A DNA stretch of 64,000 nt from Mycolicibacterium thermoresistibile (GCF_900187065.1 NZ_LT906483.1:4588001-4652000), one strand, 5' to 3'; positions 29,125 to 38,664 are shown, counted from the first letter of the stretch. The notes: a model not told the origin generated them from the sequence alone. Numbers and translations: made by a program.

Positions 29125-30735
29125 GTGCCTTCTCGACGCCCCGCGCCGTCGTTGCTGTTCACCGCCATCGCGGCGACGATCGTGGTGTTGCCGTGGGCGA
29201 TCATGGGAACCCCCGGCGACGATCCCGACACCGGGCCGGACGCACCCCAATTGGTCGAACAACCCCTCGCCGGCCTGGGCGGCGGCGAGACCATCCGGGA
29301 GATCCACCAGGACACCCCGTTCTCGATCGTCGCGCTGACCGGAAACGATCTGGCCGGCACCTCGGCCCGGGTGCGCGCCCGACAGCCCGACGGCTCCTGG
29401 GGCCCCTGGTACGAGGCCGAGACGCTCGACAGCGTCAACCCCGAGGACGGCGGCCGGGCCGGCACCGAGCCGGTGTACGTCGGCCGCACCAACACCGTGC
29501 AGATCGCGGTGACCCGACCGCCGGACGCCGAACCCACCGGCACGCAAACGACCAACAGCCCAAGCGATCTCGGATACGTGCCGGCGGCGATCGAGCAACC
29601 GGTCACCCAGACCGTCAACGCAGTGCTGATCAGCCCGCCGCAGGCCCCGGTGGACGTCCAGCTCCCACCCCCGGCGGCGGTCATCACCCCGGGGCAGCCG
29701 CCCAACATCATCACCCGCGGCCAGTGGGGCGCCGACGAAGGTCTGCGCTGCGGCGAACCTCGCTACGACGAGGGCATCCGGGCCGGTGTGGTGCACCACA
29801 CCGCGGGCAGCAACGACTACGCGCCGCAGGATTCCGCCGGGATCGTGCGGTCGATCTACGAGTACCACACCCGCACCCTGGGCTGGTGCGACCTCGGCTA
29901 CAACGCGCTGGTCGACAAGTACGGTCAGGTGTTCGAGGGCCGGGCCGGCGGCATCGACCGCGCGGTGACCGGCTCCCACACCGGCGGTTTCAACCGCCAC
30001 ACCTTCGGGGTGGCGATGCTCGGCAGCTTCGACGTCGAACCACCCACCCCGATCCAGTTGCGCACCACCGGCCGGCTGCTGGGCTGGCGGTTGAGCCTGG
30101 ACGGCGTCGACCCGCTCGGCACCGCGGTGTTGCCGTCGGCCGGGGGCGGGGACACCGCCGTCCCGCTCGGGGCCGCCCCGACGCTGCCGGCCGTCTTCGC
30201 GCACCGCGACGTCGGCAACACCGAATGCCCGGGCGACGCGGCGTACGCCCTGATGGACCGCATCCGGCAGATCGCGGCCCGGTTCAAGGAACCGCCCGGA
30301 CCCGAGGATCTGGCCGACACCCTGCGCGGCGGCGCGATCCACGCCCGCTGGGAGGCGATGGGCGGCATGGCCAGTGTGCTGGGCGGTCCGACCTCGCCGG
30401 AGACGATCGGCGCCAACGGCTCCCGCTACGTCACCTTCGAGAAGGGGGCGATCTACTGGTCACCGGAGACCGGTGCGCAGCCGCTGACCGGCGCCATCTA
30501 CGCCGTCTGGGGTTCGCTCGGCTTCGAACGCGGCCTGCTCGGCCTGCCGACCAGCGCGGAGATCCACGAGCCGCAGTGGATCGTGCAGAACTTCCAGCAC
30601 GGCACGCTGAACTTCGACCGGGAGAACGGCCGGGTCGTCCGGGTGGTCGACGGGGTGGAGCTGGAGATCCCGCTGCCGGAACCGGACGCCTATCCGGTTC
30701 AGCTGGAACGCTTCACCCCGGCGATCAATCCCTGA
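29125..30735 (+). CDS. PGRP-type N-acetylmuramoyl-L-alanine amidase with LGFP repeats (Rv3811 homologue)
   Basis: Exported cell-wall protein of 536 residues (539 in M. tuberculosis). An N-terminal hydrophobic segment (about 8-25) acts as signal or anchor. A beta-rich region follows, then an amidase_2/PGRP domain at about residues 195-380: VVHHTAGSN gives the first zinc His, and AHRDVGNTECPGD the second His and Cys. The C-terminus contains LGFP-type repeats (ASVLGGPTS, ERGLLGLPTS), which are thought to bind the cell-wall arabinogalactan. A GTG start is used. PE_PGRS62, which follows in M. tuberculosis, is missing here. Confidence 0.92.
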   Translation: MPSRRPAPSLLFTAIAATIVVLPWAIMGTPGDDPDTGPDAPQLVEQPLAGLGGGETIREIHQDTPFSIVALTGNDLAGTSARVRARQPDGSWGPWYEAETLDSVNPEDGGRAGTEPVYVGRTNTVQIAVTRPPDAEPTGTQTTNSPSDLGYVPAAIEQPVTQTVNAVLISPPQAPVDVQLPPPAAVITPGQPPNIITRGQWGADEGLRCGEPRYDEGIRAGVVHHTAGSNDYAPQDSAGIVRSIYEYHTRTLGWCDLGYNALVDKYGQVFEGRAGGIDRAVTGSHTGGFNRHTFGVAMLGSFDVEPPTPIQLRTTGRLLGWRLSLDGVDPLGTAVLPSAGGGDTAVPLGAAPTLPAVFAHRDVGNTECPGDAAYALMDRIRQIAARFKEPPGPEDLADTLRGGAIHARWEAMGGMASVLGGPTSPETIGANGSRYVTFEKGAIYWSPETGAQPLTGAIYAVWGSLGFERGLLGLPTSAEIHEPQWIVQNFQHGTLNFDRENGRVVRVVDGVELEIPLPEPDAYPVQLERFTPAINP

Positions 30736-30738
30736 CAG

Positions 30739-30776
30739 GTACCGGCCCTGGCTCTCGACCGCACGGGACCCGGTAC
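30739..30776. terminator. Possible bidirectional terminator between convergent genes
   Basis: GTACCGG (30739-30745) and its complement CCGGTAC (30770-30776), with extra GC pairing inside, lie in the 40 bp between the stops of the amidase and HAD genes. There is no T-run, so an intrinsic terminator is only suggested. Confidence 0.4.
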
Positions 30777-31591
30777 TACATCCACCACCGCTCCAGCACC
30801 CGGGCCAGCCCGTCATCGGTGTTCGGCGCGGTGACCTCGTCGGCCGCCTCGATCGCCTTCGGGTGCGCATTGCCCATCGCCACACCCAGCCCGGCCCACC
30901 GCAGCATCGGGATGTCGTTAGGCATGTCCCCGAACGCCACCACATCGGCGGCGGTGAGCCCCAACGGTCGCGCCAGCTCCTCCACCCCGGTGGCCTTGGT
31001 GATCCCCGGCGACACCACCTCCAACAGACCGTTGTCGGTGGAGAAGGTGATCTCCCCGTAGGGCCGGATGTGCTCACCGAGCAGCTCGGCCATCTCCGAA
31101 CTGGTGGCCCCGGGCTTGCGGATCAGCAGTTTGATCGCCGGCGCGCTGAGCAGATCCTCCAGCGAGACCTCGGTGTTGTCCGGGTTCAGCCAGGCGTGCT
31201 CATAGCCCGGTGAGCTGACGAACTGCGGCGTCGCGGCGTCATGTGCCTGCTCCCCCACCCGTTCGACGGCCAGGCCGGCCCCCGGCAACAGCCGGCTGAC
31301 CAGATCGGAGAGCTTTTGCAACGTCGCAGCGGACAGGGTCCGCGCCGACACGATGCGATCGGTGTCCGGGTCGTAGATCACCGCGCCGTTGGCGCACACC
31401 GCCATCGGCGCGAACCCCAGCGCGTCGACCACCGGGGCGATCCAGCGCGGCGGCCGGCCGGTGGCCAGCACGAAATGTGCGCCGGCGTCGCGCGCCGCAT
31501 AGATCGCGTCGCGGGTACGGGGCGTGAGCCGCTCCTGATCATCCAGCAGGGTGCCGTCCACATCGCTGGCGATGAGCGACGGGAGCGTCAC
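30776..31591 (-). CDS. HAD-superfamily Cof-type phosphatase (Rv3813c homologue)
   Basis: Haloacid dehalogenase hydrolase of 271 residues (273 in M. tuberculosis). Motif I IASDVDGTLLDD with the two catalytic aspartates is at residues 8-19, motif II is around LATGRP, and motifs III/IV are in TKATG and FGDMPNDIPML. The cap domain is of the C2 (Cof) type. Natural substrate is unknown; such enzymes dephosphorylate sugar phosphates or nucleotides. It is the last gene after two acyltransferase genes on the same strand. GTG start. Confidence 0.9.
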   Translation of the reverse strand: MTLPSLIASDVDGTLLDDQERLTPRTRDAIYAARDAGAHFVLATGRPPRWIAPVVDALGFAPMAVCANGAVIYDPDTDRIVSARTLSAATLQKLSDLVSRLLPGAGLAVERVGEQAHDAATPQFVSSPGYEHAWLNPDNTEVSLEDLLSAPAIKLLIRKPGATSSEMAELLGEHIRPYGEITFSTDNGLLEVVSPGITKATGVEELARPLGLTAADVVAFGDMPNDIPMLRWAGLGVAMGNAHPKAIEAADEVTAPNTDDGLARVLERWWM

Positions 31592-31628
31592 GGCGACCCG
31601 CCTCGGTCACGCGCTGGAGTCACGGCGC

Positions 31629-32378
31629 TCATCGCGCCCGCTCAGCACGCCGCCGGGCCCGTTCGGCCAGCTCGGCCTCCTCGATCCGCCGGGCCTCGGC
31701 CGGCGTGGGCGCACTGCCGCCCAGCCGTCGCGGCACCCAGAACGCCCCCGGTTCATTCGGATAATCCTCCTGGACCCGGTGCAGCAGCGCGGTCATCGAC
31801 TCCCGCAACTCCGACTGCATCTCGTCCACCCCGCCCTGCGGCGCGATCGGCGCCCCGACCGCGACCGTGATCGGGATGCGCCGCTGGCCCAGCGCCCTGG
31901 GGTGGTCCTTGGTCCACAATCGCTGGGCGCCCCACACGATCAGGGGCAGCACCGGGACCCGGGCTTCCAGCGCCATCCGCACCGCACCGGTCTTGAACTC
32001 CTTCAACTCGAAGCTGCGGCTGATGGTGGCCTCCGGATACACCGCCACGAGCTCGCCCGCCCGCAGCGCCTCGACCGCCGCCACATAGGCGTCCGTCCCC
32101 GCCGTCCGGTCCACCGGGATGGTCCCGGTGCGTTTGATCAGGTAGTTGACGCTGCGGACCTCCTGCATCTCCTGTTTGATCATGAACCGCAACCGCCGGC
32201 CGCGACGGTGCGCGGCCAGACCGGCGGGCAGGAAGTCGACGTAGCTGGTGTGGTTGATCGCGACCACCGCGCCGCCCGTCGAGGGGATGTGTTCCAGGCC
32301 CTGGTAGGTGATCCGGGTGCCGGTCGCCTTGACCGCCACCTTGGCCGCGATTTCCAGCGTGCGATAAACCGGCTCCAT
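31629..32378 (-). CDS. 1-acylglycerol-3-phosphate acyltransferase-like protein (PlsC family)
   Basis: Membrane-associated acyltransferase of 249 residues, similar to Rv3814c-Rv3816c. Family motifs: NHTSYVD (His-x4-Asp) near residue 40 and VYPEATISRS. The frame is open to 32531, but the ATG at 32378 (MEPVYRTLE) matches the paralogue upstream (VEPVYATV) and lies 4 bp after that gene's stop. Probable role in phospholipid or glycolipid acylation; the acceptor is unknown. Confidence 0.88.
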   Translation of the reverse strand: MEPVYRTLEIAAKVAVKATGTRITYQGLEHIPSTGGAVVAINHTSYVDFLPAGLAAHRRGRRLRFMIKQEMQEVRSVNYLIKRTGTIPVDRTAGTDAYVAAVEALRAGELVAVYPEATISRSFELKEFKTGAVRMALEARVPVLPLIVWGAQRLWTKDHPRALGQRRIPITVAVGAPIAPQGGVDEMQSELRESMTALLHRVQEDYPNEPGAFWVPRRLGGSAPTPAEARRIEEAELAERARRRAERAR

Positions 32379-32382
32379 TCCG

Positions 32383-33171
32383 CTACCCCGGTGACTCCGA
32401 CGTTCCGGCGCCCTCGGCGTCGCGCGCAGCCCGCCGGGCCGCCTTCTGTCTGGCTTCCTCCACGTCCATCTGATCGGCCTCGGCCAGCGACGGCGCACCG
32501 CCGCCGAGCCGCTTCGGCACCCAGAACTCACCCGGCGGGTGCGGACCGTAGCTGTCCTGCACCTGTTCGAGCAGATGCTGCATCCGGGACCGCAGCAGCG
32601 CGGTCAGCTCCGGGGCCGGCAGCGTGGGCTGGATCGGCTCGCCCACCGCCACCGAGATCGGGACCTTCGGCCGCAGCAGTTTGCGGGGATGACCTTTCGT
32701 CCAGATCCGCTGGGCGCCCCAGACGATGTGCGGCACGATCGGCACCCCGCACTCGATCGCCATGCGGGCGGCACCCGACTTCAGCTCCTTGATCTCGAAA
32801 CTCCGGCTGATCGTCGCCTCCGGGTAGACACCGACCAGCTCCCCCGCCCGCAGCGCGTCGCAGGCCGCCGCGAAGGAGTCCGCCCCACTGTCCCGGTCCA
32901 CCGGGATGTGGCGCAGGCTGCGCATCAACGGCCCGCCGATCTTGTGATCGAAGACCTCTTTCTTGGCCATGAAGCGCACCTTGCGACCCAGCCCCTGCTG
33001 ATAGGCGGGCAACCCGGCGAAGGTGAAGTCGAAGTAGCTGGTGTGGTTGATGGCGATCACCGCGCCACCGGTGGTGGGCAGGTTCTCCACCCCGGTGACG
33101 GTGAATGTCAACCCCTGCAACCGCCACACCAGGCGGGCGGTCTGGATGACCGTCGCATATACCGGTTCCAC
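32383..33171 (-). CDS. 1-acylglycerol-3-phosphate acyltransferase-like protein (PlsC family), paralogue
   Basis: Second copy, 262 residues from the GTG at 33171. Motifs NHTSYFDF (His-x4-Asp) and VYPEATISRSFEIKELKSG are nearly the same as in the downstream gene, showing tandem duplication. M. tuberculosis has three copies here (Rv3814c-Rv3816c), this genome two. The open frame extends to 33249; the start was placed by alignment with the paralogue, and no good ribosome site is visible. It is divergent from the MBL-Rieske gene, 96 bp away. Confidence 0.86.
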   Translation of the reverse strand: MEPVYATVIQTARLVWRLQGLTFTVTGVENLPTTGGAVIAINHTSYFDFTFAGLPAYQQGLGRKVRFMAKKEVFDHKIGGPLMRSLRHIPVDRDSGADSFAAACDALRAGELVGVYPEATISRSFEIKELKSGAARMAIECGVPIVPHIVWGAQRIWTKGHPRKLLRPKVPISVAVGEPIQPTLPAPELTALLRSRMQHLLEQVQDSYGPHPPGEFWVPKRLGGGAPSLAEADQMDVEEARQKAARRAARDAEGAGTSESPG

Positions 33172-33267
33172 AGGAGCAAGCGTAGTGCTCCGGCCCGCCG
33201 ACGGGCCCTGCCTGTGCGCAGCCAGTAAACTCGGCACAACAGCCGTCACCGTACAGAAGGGTCATTT

Positions 33268-34836
33268 GTGCAGGTCACCAGCATCGGGCACGCCGGTTTC
33301 CGGCTCGACACCACGGCCGGGAGCATCCTGTGCGACCCGTGGGTGAACCCGGCGTACTTCGGGTCCTGGTTCCCGTTCCCGGACAACAGCACGCTGGACT
33401 GGGACGCGCTCGGCGATGTGGACTACCTCTACGTCTCCCATCTGCACAAGGACCACTTCGATCCGGAGCTGCTGCGCGCGCACGTCCGCAAGGACGCGGT
33501 GGTGTTGCTGCCCGACTTCCCGGTGCCCGATCTGCGCCGGGAGTTGGAGAAGCTCGGGTTCCACCGGTTCTTCGAGACCACCGACTCGGTGAAGCACACC
33601 GTCAGCGGGCCCAAGGGTGAGCTGGAGGTGATGATCGTCGCGCTGCGTGCCCCGGCCGACGGCCCGATCGGCGACTCCGGCCTCGTCGTCTCCGACGGCA
33701 CCACCACGGTCTTCAACATGAACGACGCCCGGCCGGTGGATCTGGACGTGCTGGCGGTCGAGTTCGGCCACATCGACGTGCACATGCTGCAGTTCTCCGG
33801 CGCCATCTGGTACCCGATGGTCTACGACATGCCGAAGCGGGCCAAGGCGGCGTTCGGCACCCAGAAGCGGCAACGCCAGATGGACCGCTGCCGGCAGTAC
33901 ATCGATCAGGTCGGGGCCACCTGGGTGATCCCGTCGGCGGGTCCGCCCTGCTTCTTGGACCCGGACCTGCGCCACCTCAACGACGATTCCGGTGATCCGG
34001 CGAACATCTTCCCCGACCAGATGGTGTTCCTGGATCAGCTGCGCAGCCACGGACACACCGGCGGACTGCTGATGATCCCGGGTACCAAGGCCGAATTCAC
34101 TGGCCCGCAACTGGATTCACTCGTGCATCCACTGCCGGAACACGAGGTGACCGCGATCTTCACCACCGGGAAGGCCGACTACATCGACGCCTACGCGCAA
34201 CGGATGGCGCCGGTGCTGGCCGCCGAGAAGGCCCGGTGGGCGCCGGCCGCGGGACCGTCGCTGCTGGAACCGCTGCGGGCCAAGTTCGAGCCGATCATGG
34301 CGCAGTCCGATCAGGTCTGCGACGGTATCGGCTATCCGGTGGAACTGCGGCTGCACGGCCCCGAACACCGCGAGACGGTGGTGCTGGACTTCCCGAAACG
34401 GATTGTCCGCGAACCGATCCCGAATGAGAAGTTCCGGTACGGTTTCGCGATCGCCCCGGAGCTGGTGCGTACCGTGCTGCGGGACGACGAACCCGACTGG
34501 GTCAACACCATCTTCCTGTCCACGCGGTTCACCGCCTGGCGGGTCGGCGGGTACAACGAGTATCTCTACACCTTCTTCAAATGCCTGACCGATGAGCGGA
34601 TCGCCTACGCCGACGGCTGGTTCGCCGAGGCGCACGACGACACCGCGTCGATCACCCTGGACGGGTGGGAGATTCAGCGCCGCTGCCCGCACCTGAAGGC
34701 CGACCTGTCGAAGTTCGGCGTCGTCGAGGGCACCACGCTGACCTGCAATCTGCACGGCTGGCAGTGGGATCTGCGCACCGGCCGCTGCCTGACCACCAAG
34801 GGTCACGAACTGCGCTGCGCCTCCCTCCCATCCTGA
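33268..34836 (+). CDS. Metallo-beta-lactamase fold and Rieske [2Fe-2S] fusion protein (Rv3818 homologue)
   Basis: 522-residue protein. The N-terminal half is a UlaG-like metallo-beta-lactamase domain: GHAGF at residues 7-11 and the metal motif HLHKDH at 58-63. The C-terminus is a Rieske domain with cluster ligands Cys473, His475, Cys493 and His496 (CPH and CNLHGW). This order resembles CMP-N-acetylneuraminate hydroxylase-type proteins, but the substrate is unknown. No signal or membrane segment, so it is cytoplasmic. GTG start with AGAAGG at 33255-33260. It stands alone between divergent and convergent neighbours. Confidence 0.9.
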   Translation: MQVTSIGHAGFRLDTTAGSILCDPWVNPAYFGSWFPFPDNSTLDWDALGDVDYLYVSHLHKDHFDPELLRAHVRKDAVVLLPDFPVPDLRRELEKLGFHRFFETTDSVKHTVSGPKGELEVMIVALRAPADGPIGDSGLVVSDGTTTVFNMNDARPVDLDVLAVEFGHIDVHMLQFSGAIWYPMVYDMPKRAKAAFGTQKRQRQMDRCRQYIDQVGATWVIPSAGPPCFLDPDLRHLNDDSGDPANIFPDQMVFLDQLRSHGHTGGLLMIPGTKAEFTGPQLDSLVHPLPEHEVTAIFTTGKADYIDAYAQRMAPVLAAEKARWAPAAGPSLLEPLRAKFEPIMAQSDQVCDGIGYPVELRLHGPEHRETVVLDFPKRIVREPIPNEKFRYGFAIAPELVRTVLRDDEPDWVNTIFLSTRFTAWRVGGYNEYLYTFFKCLTDERIAYADGWFAEAHDDTASITLDGWEIQRRCPHLKADLSKFGVVEGTTLTCNLHGWQWDLRTGRCLTTKGHELRCASLPS

Positions 34837-34908
34837 TCCGTCGGCGGGATCGGATGCGGCGCACCGCCCCGGACACTCCGCGGGGGCGACCTACCCGTGA
34901 AAGAACAC

Positions 34909-35712
34909 CTAGCCGGTGACGGTCTGACGCAACTCCGATGCGGCGCCCGTCGCGGTGTCGTAGACGCGCACGATGGCCTCGTCGCCCGGCTGCAGGTAGG
35001 TCGATTCCCCGAGCGGGGTGTAGCGGGTGGCGCCGATACCGATAAGCGCGTGCTCGGGCCGCCCGCTGGCCACCATCAGAGCGCCGACGTCCTCCAGCGG
35101 GGTGTCCGGCGCGCCCTTCTGATGGGCCAGCCGTTCGACGATCCAGTCCAGCAGCACCTCGCCGTAGTAGGAGTAGCCGACCAGCGGGCTGTCCACCCCG
35201 TAGGCGTGCATCTCACCGTTACCGTCGCGCAGATGGCATTCCAGCCGCATGGTGGCGGTCGGGCCGTCCGGGGTCAGGTCGGAGATCGCGAAGAACTTCC
35301 GGGCCACCCCCTTGGACGCCTCGCCCCAGTTCTTCTTGTGGCTGATCTTGGGGGCGCCCGGGCGGCGGATCGAACAGTCGTTGAACGCGCCGAGCGCGAA
35401 GGGTTCCAGGGTGACGACGGTGTCGCCGTTCCACACCACCCGGCAGGCCAGGCCGACCTCGGGTTCGATCTGCAGATTCAGCGGTTCACCGCTCTCGGGA
35501 TACGAGATCACCTCGTCGGACAGCGGGAATTGCGACAGGAAGCCGTCCACTCCGGGGGCATACCAGGGGAACAGGCCCTTGGGGGCGTACCCCTCGGTGA
35601 CCACGGTGACGAAATCGCCTGCCTCACCGGCCTGTTCGAGATGTCCGGCGAAGTTTCCCGCCACCCCGAACCCGAACCAGGACCGCATTTCCTGCAGATC
35701 CAGCTCGATCAC
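34909..35712 (-). CDS. Conserved protein of unknown function coupled to serS
   Basis: 267 residues, no membrane segment or signal. I do not recognise a catalytic motif. Visible are a conserved-looking opening (SWFGFGVAGNFAGHLEQAGE), acidic patches and a His/Lys-rich stretch PKISHKKNWGEASKG in the middle. The GTG start overlaps the serS stop (GTGA, 35709-35712), so it is translated right after seryl-tRNA synthetase. This gene is not one I place at this site in M. tuberculosis. A DUF5718-type family is possible but not confirmed. Confidence 0.8.
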   Translation of the reverse strand: MIELDLQEMRSWFGFGVAGNFAGHLEQAGEAGDFVTVVTEGYAPKGLFPWYAPGVDGFLSQFPLSDEVISYPESGEPLNLQIEPEVGLACRVVWNGDTVVTLEPFALGAFNDCSIRRPGAPKISHKKNWGEASKGVARKFFAISDLTPDGPTATMRLECHLRDGNGEMHAYGVDSPLVGYSYYGEVLLDWIVERLAHQKGAPDTPLEDVGALMVASGRPEHALIGIGATRYTPLGESTYLQPGDEAIVRVYDTATGAASELRQTVTG

Positions 35713-36962
35713 GGCTCCAGCACCTCCACCCCCACGTAGGGACGCAACGCTTCCGGGACGCGCACGCTGCCGTCGGGTCGCTGATGGTTCTCCAGGATCG
35801 CCACCAGCCAGCGGGTGGTGGCCAGGGTGCCGTTCAGCGTCGCGGCGATCTGCGGCCGGCCGTTCTCGTCGCGGTAGCGGGTGGCCAGCCGGCGGGCCTG
35901 GAAGGTGGTGCAGTTCGAGGTCGAGGTCAGCTCGCGATAGGCCTGCTGACTGGGCAGCCAGGCCTCGCAGTCGTACTTGCGCGCCGCCGAGGCGCCCAGG
36001 TCGCCGGCGGCGACGTCGATCACCCGGTAGGGCACCTCGATGTGCGCCAGCATCTTCTTCTGCCAGGCCAGCAACCGGTCGTGTTCGGCCTCGGCCTCCT
36101 CGGGCCGGCAGTAGACGAACGCCTCGACCTTGTCGAACTGGTGCACCCGGATGATGCCGCGGGTGTCCTTGCCATAGCTGCCGGCCTCGCGCCGGAAGCA
36201 GGACGACCAGCCGGCGTAGCGCAGCGGACCGTTCGACAGGTCGAGGATCTCGTCGGCGTGGTAGCCGGCCAGCGGGACCTCCGAGGTGCCGACCAGGTAC
36301 AGATCGTCGGACTCGATCCGGTACACCTCGGCGGCGTGTGCGCCGAGAAAGCCGGTGCCCGACATGATCTGCGGGCGCACCAGCACGGGCGGGATCATCG
36401 GCGTGAACCCGTTCTGGGTGGCCACCCGCATCGCCAGTTGCAGAAGGCCCAGCTGCAGCAGCGCCCCGGCGCCGGTCAGGAAGTAGAACCGGGAACCGGA
36501 CACCTTGGCGCCGCGTTCGACGTCGATCAGCCCGAGCGATTCGCCGAGTTCGAGGTGGTCCCTGGGGTTGTCGATGGGGGTGGGTTCACCCACGGTGTCG
36601 AGCACCACGAAGTCGTCCTCGCCGCCGGGCGGGACCCCGTCGATGACGATGTTGGAGATCGCCATGTGCGCCTCGGTCAGCGCCTGCTCGGCCTCGGCCT
36701 GCCGCGCCTCGGCGGCCTTGACCTGCTCGGCGAGTTCCTTGGCACGTTCGAGCAGTGCCGGACGCTCGTCCGGGCTCGCCTTTCCGACCGACCTGCTGGC
36801 GGCCTTCTGTTCGGCGCGCAGGTTGTCGGCCGCCGACACCGCGGCGCGGCGGGCCTCGTCGGCGGCCAGCAGTGCGTCGACGAGGGCGGGATCTTCACCA
36901 CGGGCGCGTTGCGACGCCCGCACCACGTCAGGGTTCTCGCGAAGCAGCTTGAGGTCGATCAC
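35709..36962 (-). CDS. serS: Seryl-tRNA synthetase
   Basis: Class II aminoacyl-tRNA synthetase charging tRNA-Ser. From the GTG at 36962 (V-I-D-L-K-L-L, the usual start of the family) it has 417 residues; a GTG three codons earlier (36971) is also possible. An N-terminal antiparallel coiled-coil arm (about 25-105) binds tRNA. Class II motif 2 is FRREAGSYGKDTRG, and motif 3 lies in NGTLATTRWLVAILENHQ. It is divergent from the septum-formation-like gene. The intergenic 37000-37115 contains AT-rich DNA, including TAACGTTA. Confidence 0.97.
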   Translation of the reverse strand: MIDLKLLRENPDVVRASQRARGEDPALVDALLAADEARRAAVSAADNLRAEQKAASRSVGKASPDERPALLERAKELAEQVKAAEARQAEAEQALTEAHMAISNIVIDGVPPGGEDDFVVLDTVGEPTPIDNPRDHLELGESLGLIDVERGAKVSGSRFYFLTGAGALLQLGLLQLAMRVATQNGFTPMIPPVLVRPQIMSGTGFLGAHAAEVYRIESDDLYLVGTSEVPLAGYHADEILDLSNGPLRYAGWSSCFRREAGSYGKDTRGIIRVHQFDKVEAFVYCRPEEAEAEHDRLLAWQKKMLAHIEVPYRVIDVAAGDLGASAARKYDCEAWLPSQQAYRELTSTSNCTTFQARRLATRYRDENGRPQIAATLNGTLATTRWLVAILENHQRPDGSVRVPEALRPYVGVEVLEP

Positions 36963-37115
36963 GGCCGCCACACTACTTTCGTGATGTCAGGCGGTCGTTG
37001 CTGGGCCGGTCGACGCGCCCCGTTCGGGCAGGTCAGCTCGGGAAGGCACAACCCCATAACGTTACATTTTCATCACTTGTCACACCGGCTGACACGCCTG
37101 TCACAATGGACATCG

Positions 37116-38660
37116 ATGTTGGACGCACCTGGGGTCGACGGACCCGGCGCTGAGCCGGACGCCGGAGACCCGCTCACCGAAGACGAGCCCGCGAAATCCG
37201 GGCAGGCCGCAGAACGCCGCCGGTGGTGGCGCCTTCGGTCGACCCGCGGGTCGGGGCCGAGAGGGGAGCCGAGATGGTCCCCCCGGCAGTGGCTCCAGAC
37301 GCCGTCCGCCCAGCGACTGCGCAGCCTGCAGGCCACCCCCACCAGCCGGGCGCTGCTGCTGACCGCGCTGGGCGGGTTGCTCATCGCGGGCACGGTGACC
37401 GCGGTGCCCGATCAAGACCGCACCGCCGGGCGGGGCCTGACCAGCAGCACGATCTCGCTGGGCGCGCGTGGCAACGCGACGTTCGACAAGGCGTCCAGCG
37501 GTGACTGTCTGACCTGGCCCGACCGCACCCCGGATGCCGCCGAGATCGTCGACTGCACCGAGGAGCATCGTTTCGAGGTCGCCGAGGCCATCGACATGGC
37601 GACGTTCCCGGGCAGCGAGTACGGGCCCGACGCGGCACCGCCGTCCCCGGCCCGCATCCAGCAGATCAGCCAGGAGCAGTGCGAGTCCGCGGTCCGCAAC
37701 TATCTGGGCCCGCAGTACGACCCGAACAGCAAGTTCACCATCAGCATGCTGTGGTCCGGCGACAAGGCCTGGACCCAGTCCGGCGAGCGCCGGGTGCTGT
37801 GCGGTCTGCAGCTGCCCGGTCCGAACAACCAGCAGCTCGCATTCAAGGGCAAGGTCGCAGACATCGACCAGTCCAAGGTGTGGCCGCCCGGCACCTGCCT
37901 GGGGATCGACCCGGCCACCAACCAGCCCACCGACATCCCGGTCGACTGCGCGGCGCCACACGCCATGGAGGTCACCGGCGCGGTGAACCTGGCCGAGCGG
38001 TTCCCCGACGGGTTGCCGCCCGACCCGGAGCAGGACGCGTTCATCAAAGAAGAATGCACCCGGATGACCGACGAGTACCTGGCGCCGATCCAGCTCCGGG
38101 ACACCACGCTGACCCTGATCTACAGCACCATCTCGCTGCCGTCGTGGTCGGCCGGTAGCCGGCAGGTGTCCTGCAGCATCGGCGCCACGCTGGGCAACGG
38201 CGGATGGTCCACCCTGCTGAACAGTGCCAAGGGCCCGCTGCTCATCAACGGTCAGCCGCCGGTGCCGCCGCCGGAGATTCCGCCCGAGCGGCTCTCGCTG
38301 CCGCCGATCCCGCTGCCGCAGCCGCCGGCGTCCTCGTCGTCCGGATCCACCTCCGGCTCGTCGGGCGCCGGGTCATCGGGCGCTGGGTCATCGGGTGCCG
38401 GGTCGGGAGCGGGTTCCTCGGGAGCGGGGGCCGGCAGCGGAAGCAGCAACCAGACCCAGCAGTCACACGGTCAACAACACGCCCCGCAGCAGCAGGAGAC
38501 CGGGGCGCCCGAGCCGGAGCCGGGCGCACCACCGCCGCCGGCGGATGCCGCCCCGCCCCCACCGCCCCCGGGTGCACCGGCGCCACCTCCCCCACCGGCA
38601 CCGGCCCCCGAGCCGCCCCCGCCACCGGCGGCCGAGCCGCCCCCGCCGCCGGCACCGTAG
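37116..38660 (+). CDS. Septum-formation-domain membrane protein (Rv3835 homologue)
   Basis: 514 residues (449 in M. tuberculosis). A cytoplasmic charged N-terminus is followed by one membrane span (about 78-98) and an external part with two cysteine-containing Septum_form-type repeats (about 115-235 and 255-355). A low-complexity tail follows: Ser/Gly repeats (SSGAG) and then a Pro-rich stretch with runs of four to six prolines. The tail explains the extra length and probably spans the wall. The frame is open far upstream, but that part is antisense to serS; ATG 37116 is the credible start. Function in division is inferred from the domain name only. Confidence 0.87.
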   Translation: MLDAPGVDGPGAEPDAGDPLTEDEPAKSGQAAERRRWWRLRSTRGSGPRGEPRWSPRQWLQTPSAQRLRSLQATPTSRALLLTALGGLLIAGTVTAVPDQDRTAGRGLTSSTISLGARGNATFDKASSGDCLTWPDRTPDAAEIVDCTEEHRFEVAEAIDMATFPGSEYGPDAAPPSPARIQQISQEQCESAVRNYLGPQYDPNSKFTISMLWSGDKAWTQSGERRVLCGLQLPGPNNQQLAFKGKVADIDQSKVWPPGTCLGIDPATNQPTDIPVDCAAPHAMEVTGAVNLAERFPDGLPPDPEQDAFIKEECTRMTDEYLAPIQLRDTTLTLIYSTISLPSWSAGSRQVSCSIGATLGNGGWSTLLNSAKGPLLINGQPPVPPPEIPPERLSLPPIPLPQPPASSSSGSTSGSSGAGSSGAGSSGAGSGAGSSGAGAGSGSSNQTQQSHGQQHAPQQQETGAPEPEPGAPPPPADAAPPPPPPGAPAPPPPPAPAPEPPPPPAAEPPPPPAP

Positions 38661-38664
38661 TCGG

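Noticed and set aside
35784..37115. Upstream extension of the septum-formation-like gene (958-codon frame)
   Set aside because: It runs antisense through serS; the known protein begins at the ATG 37116.
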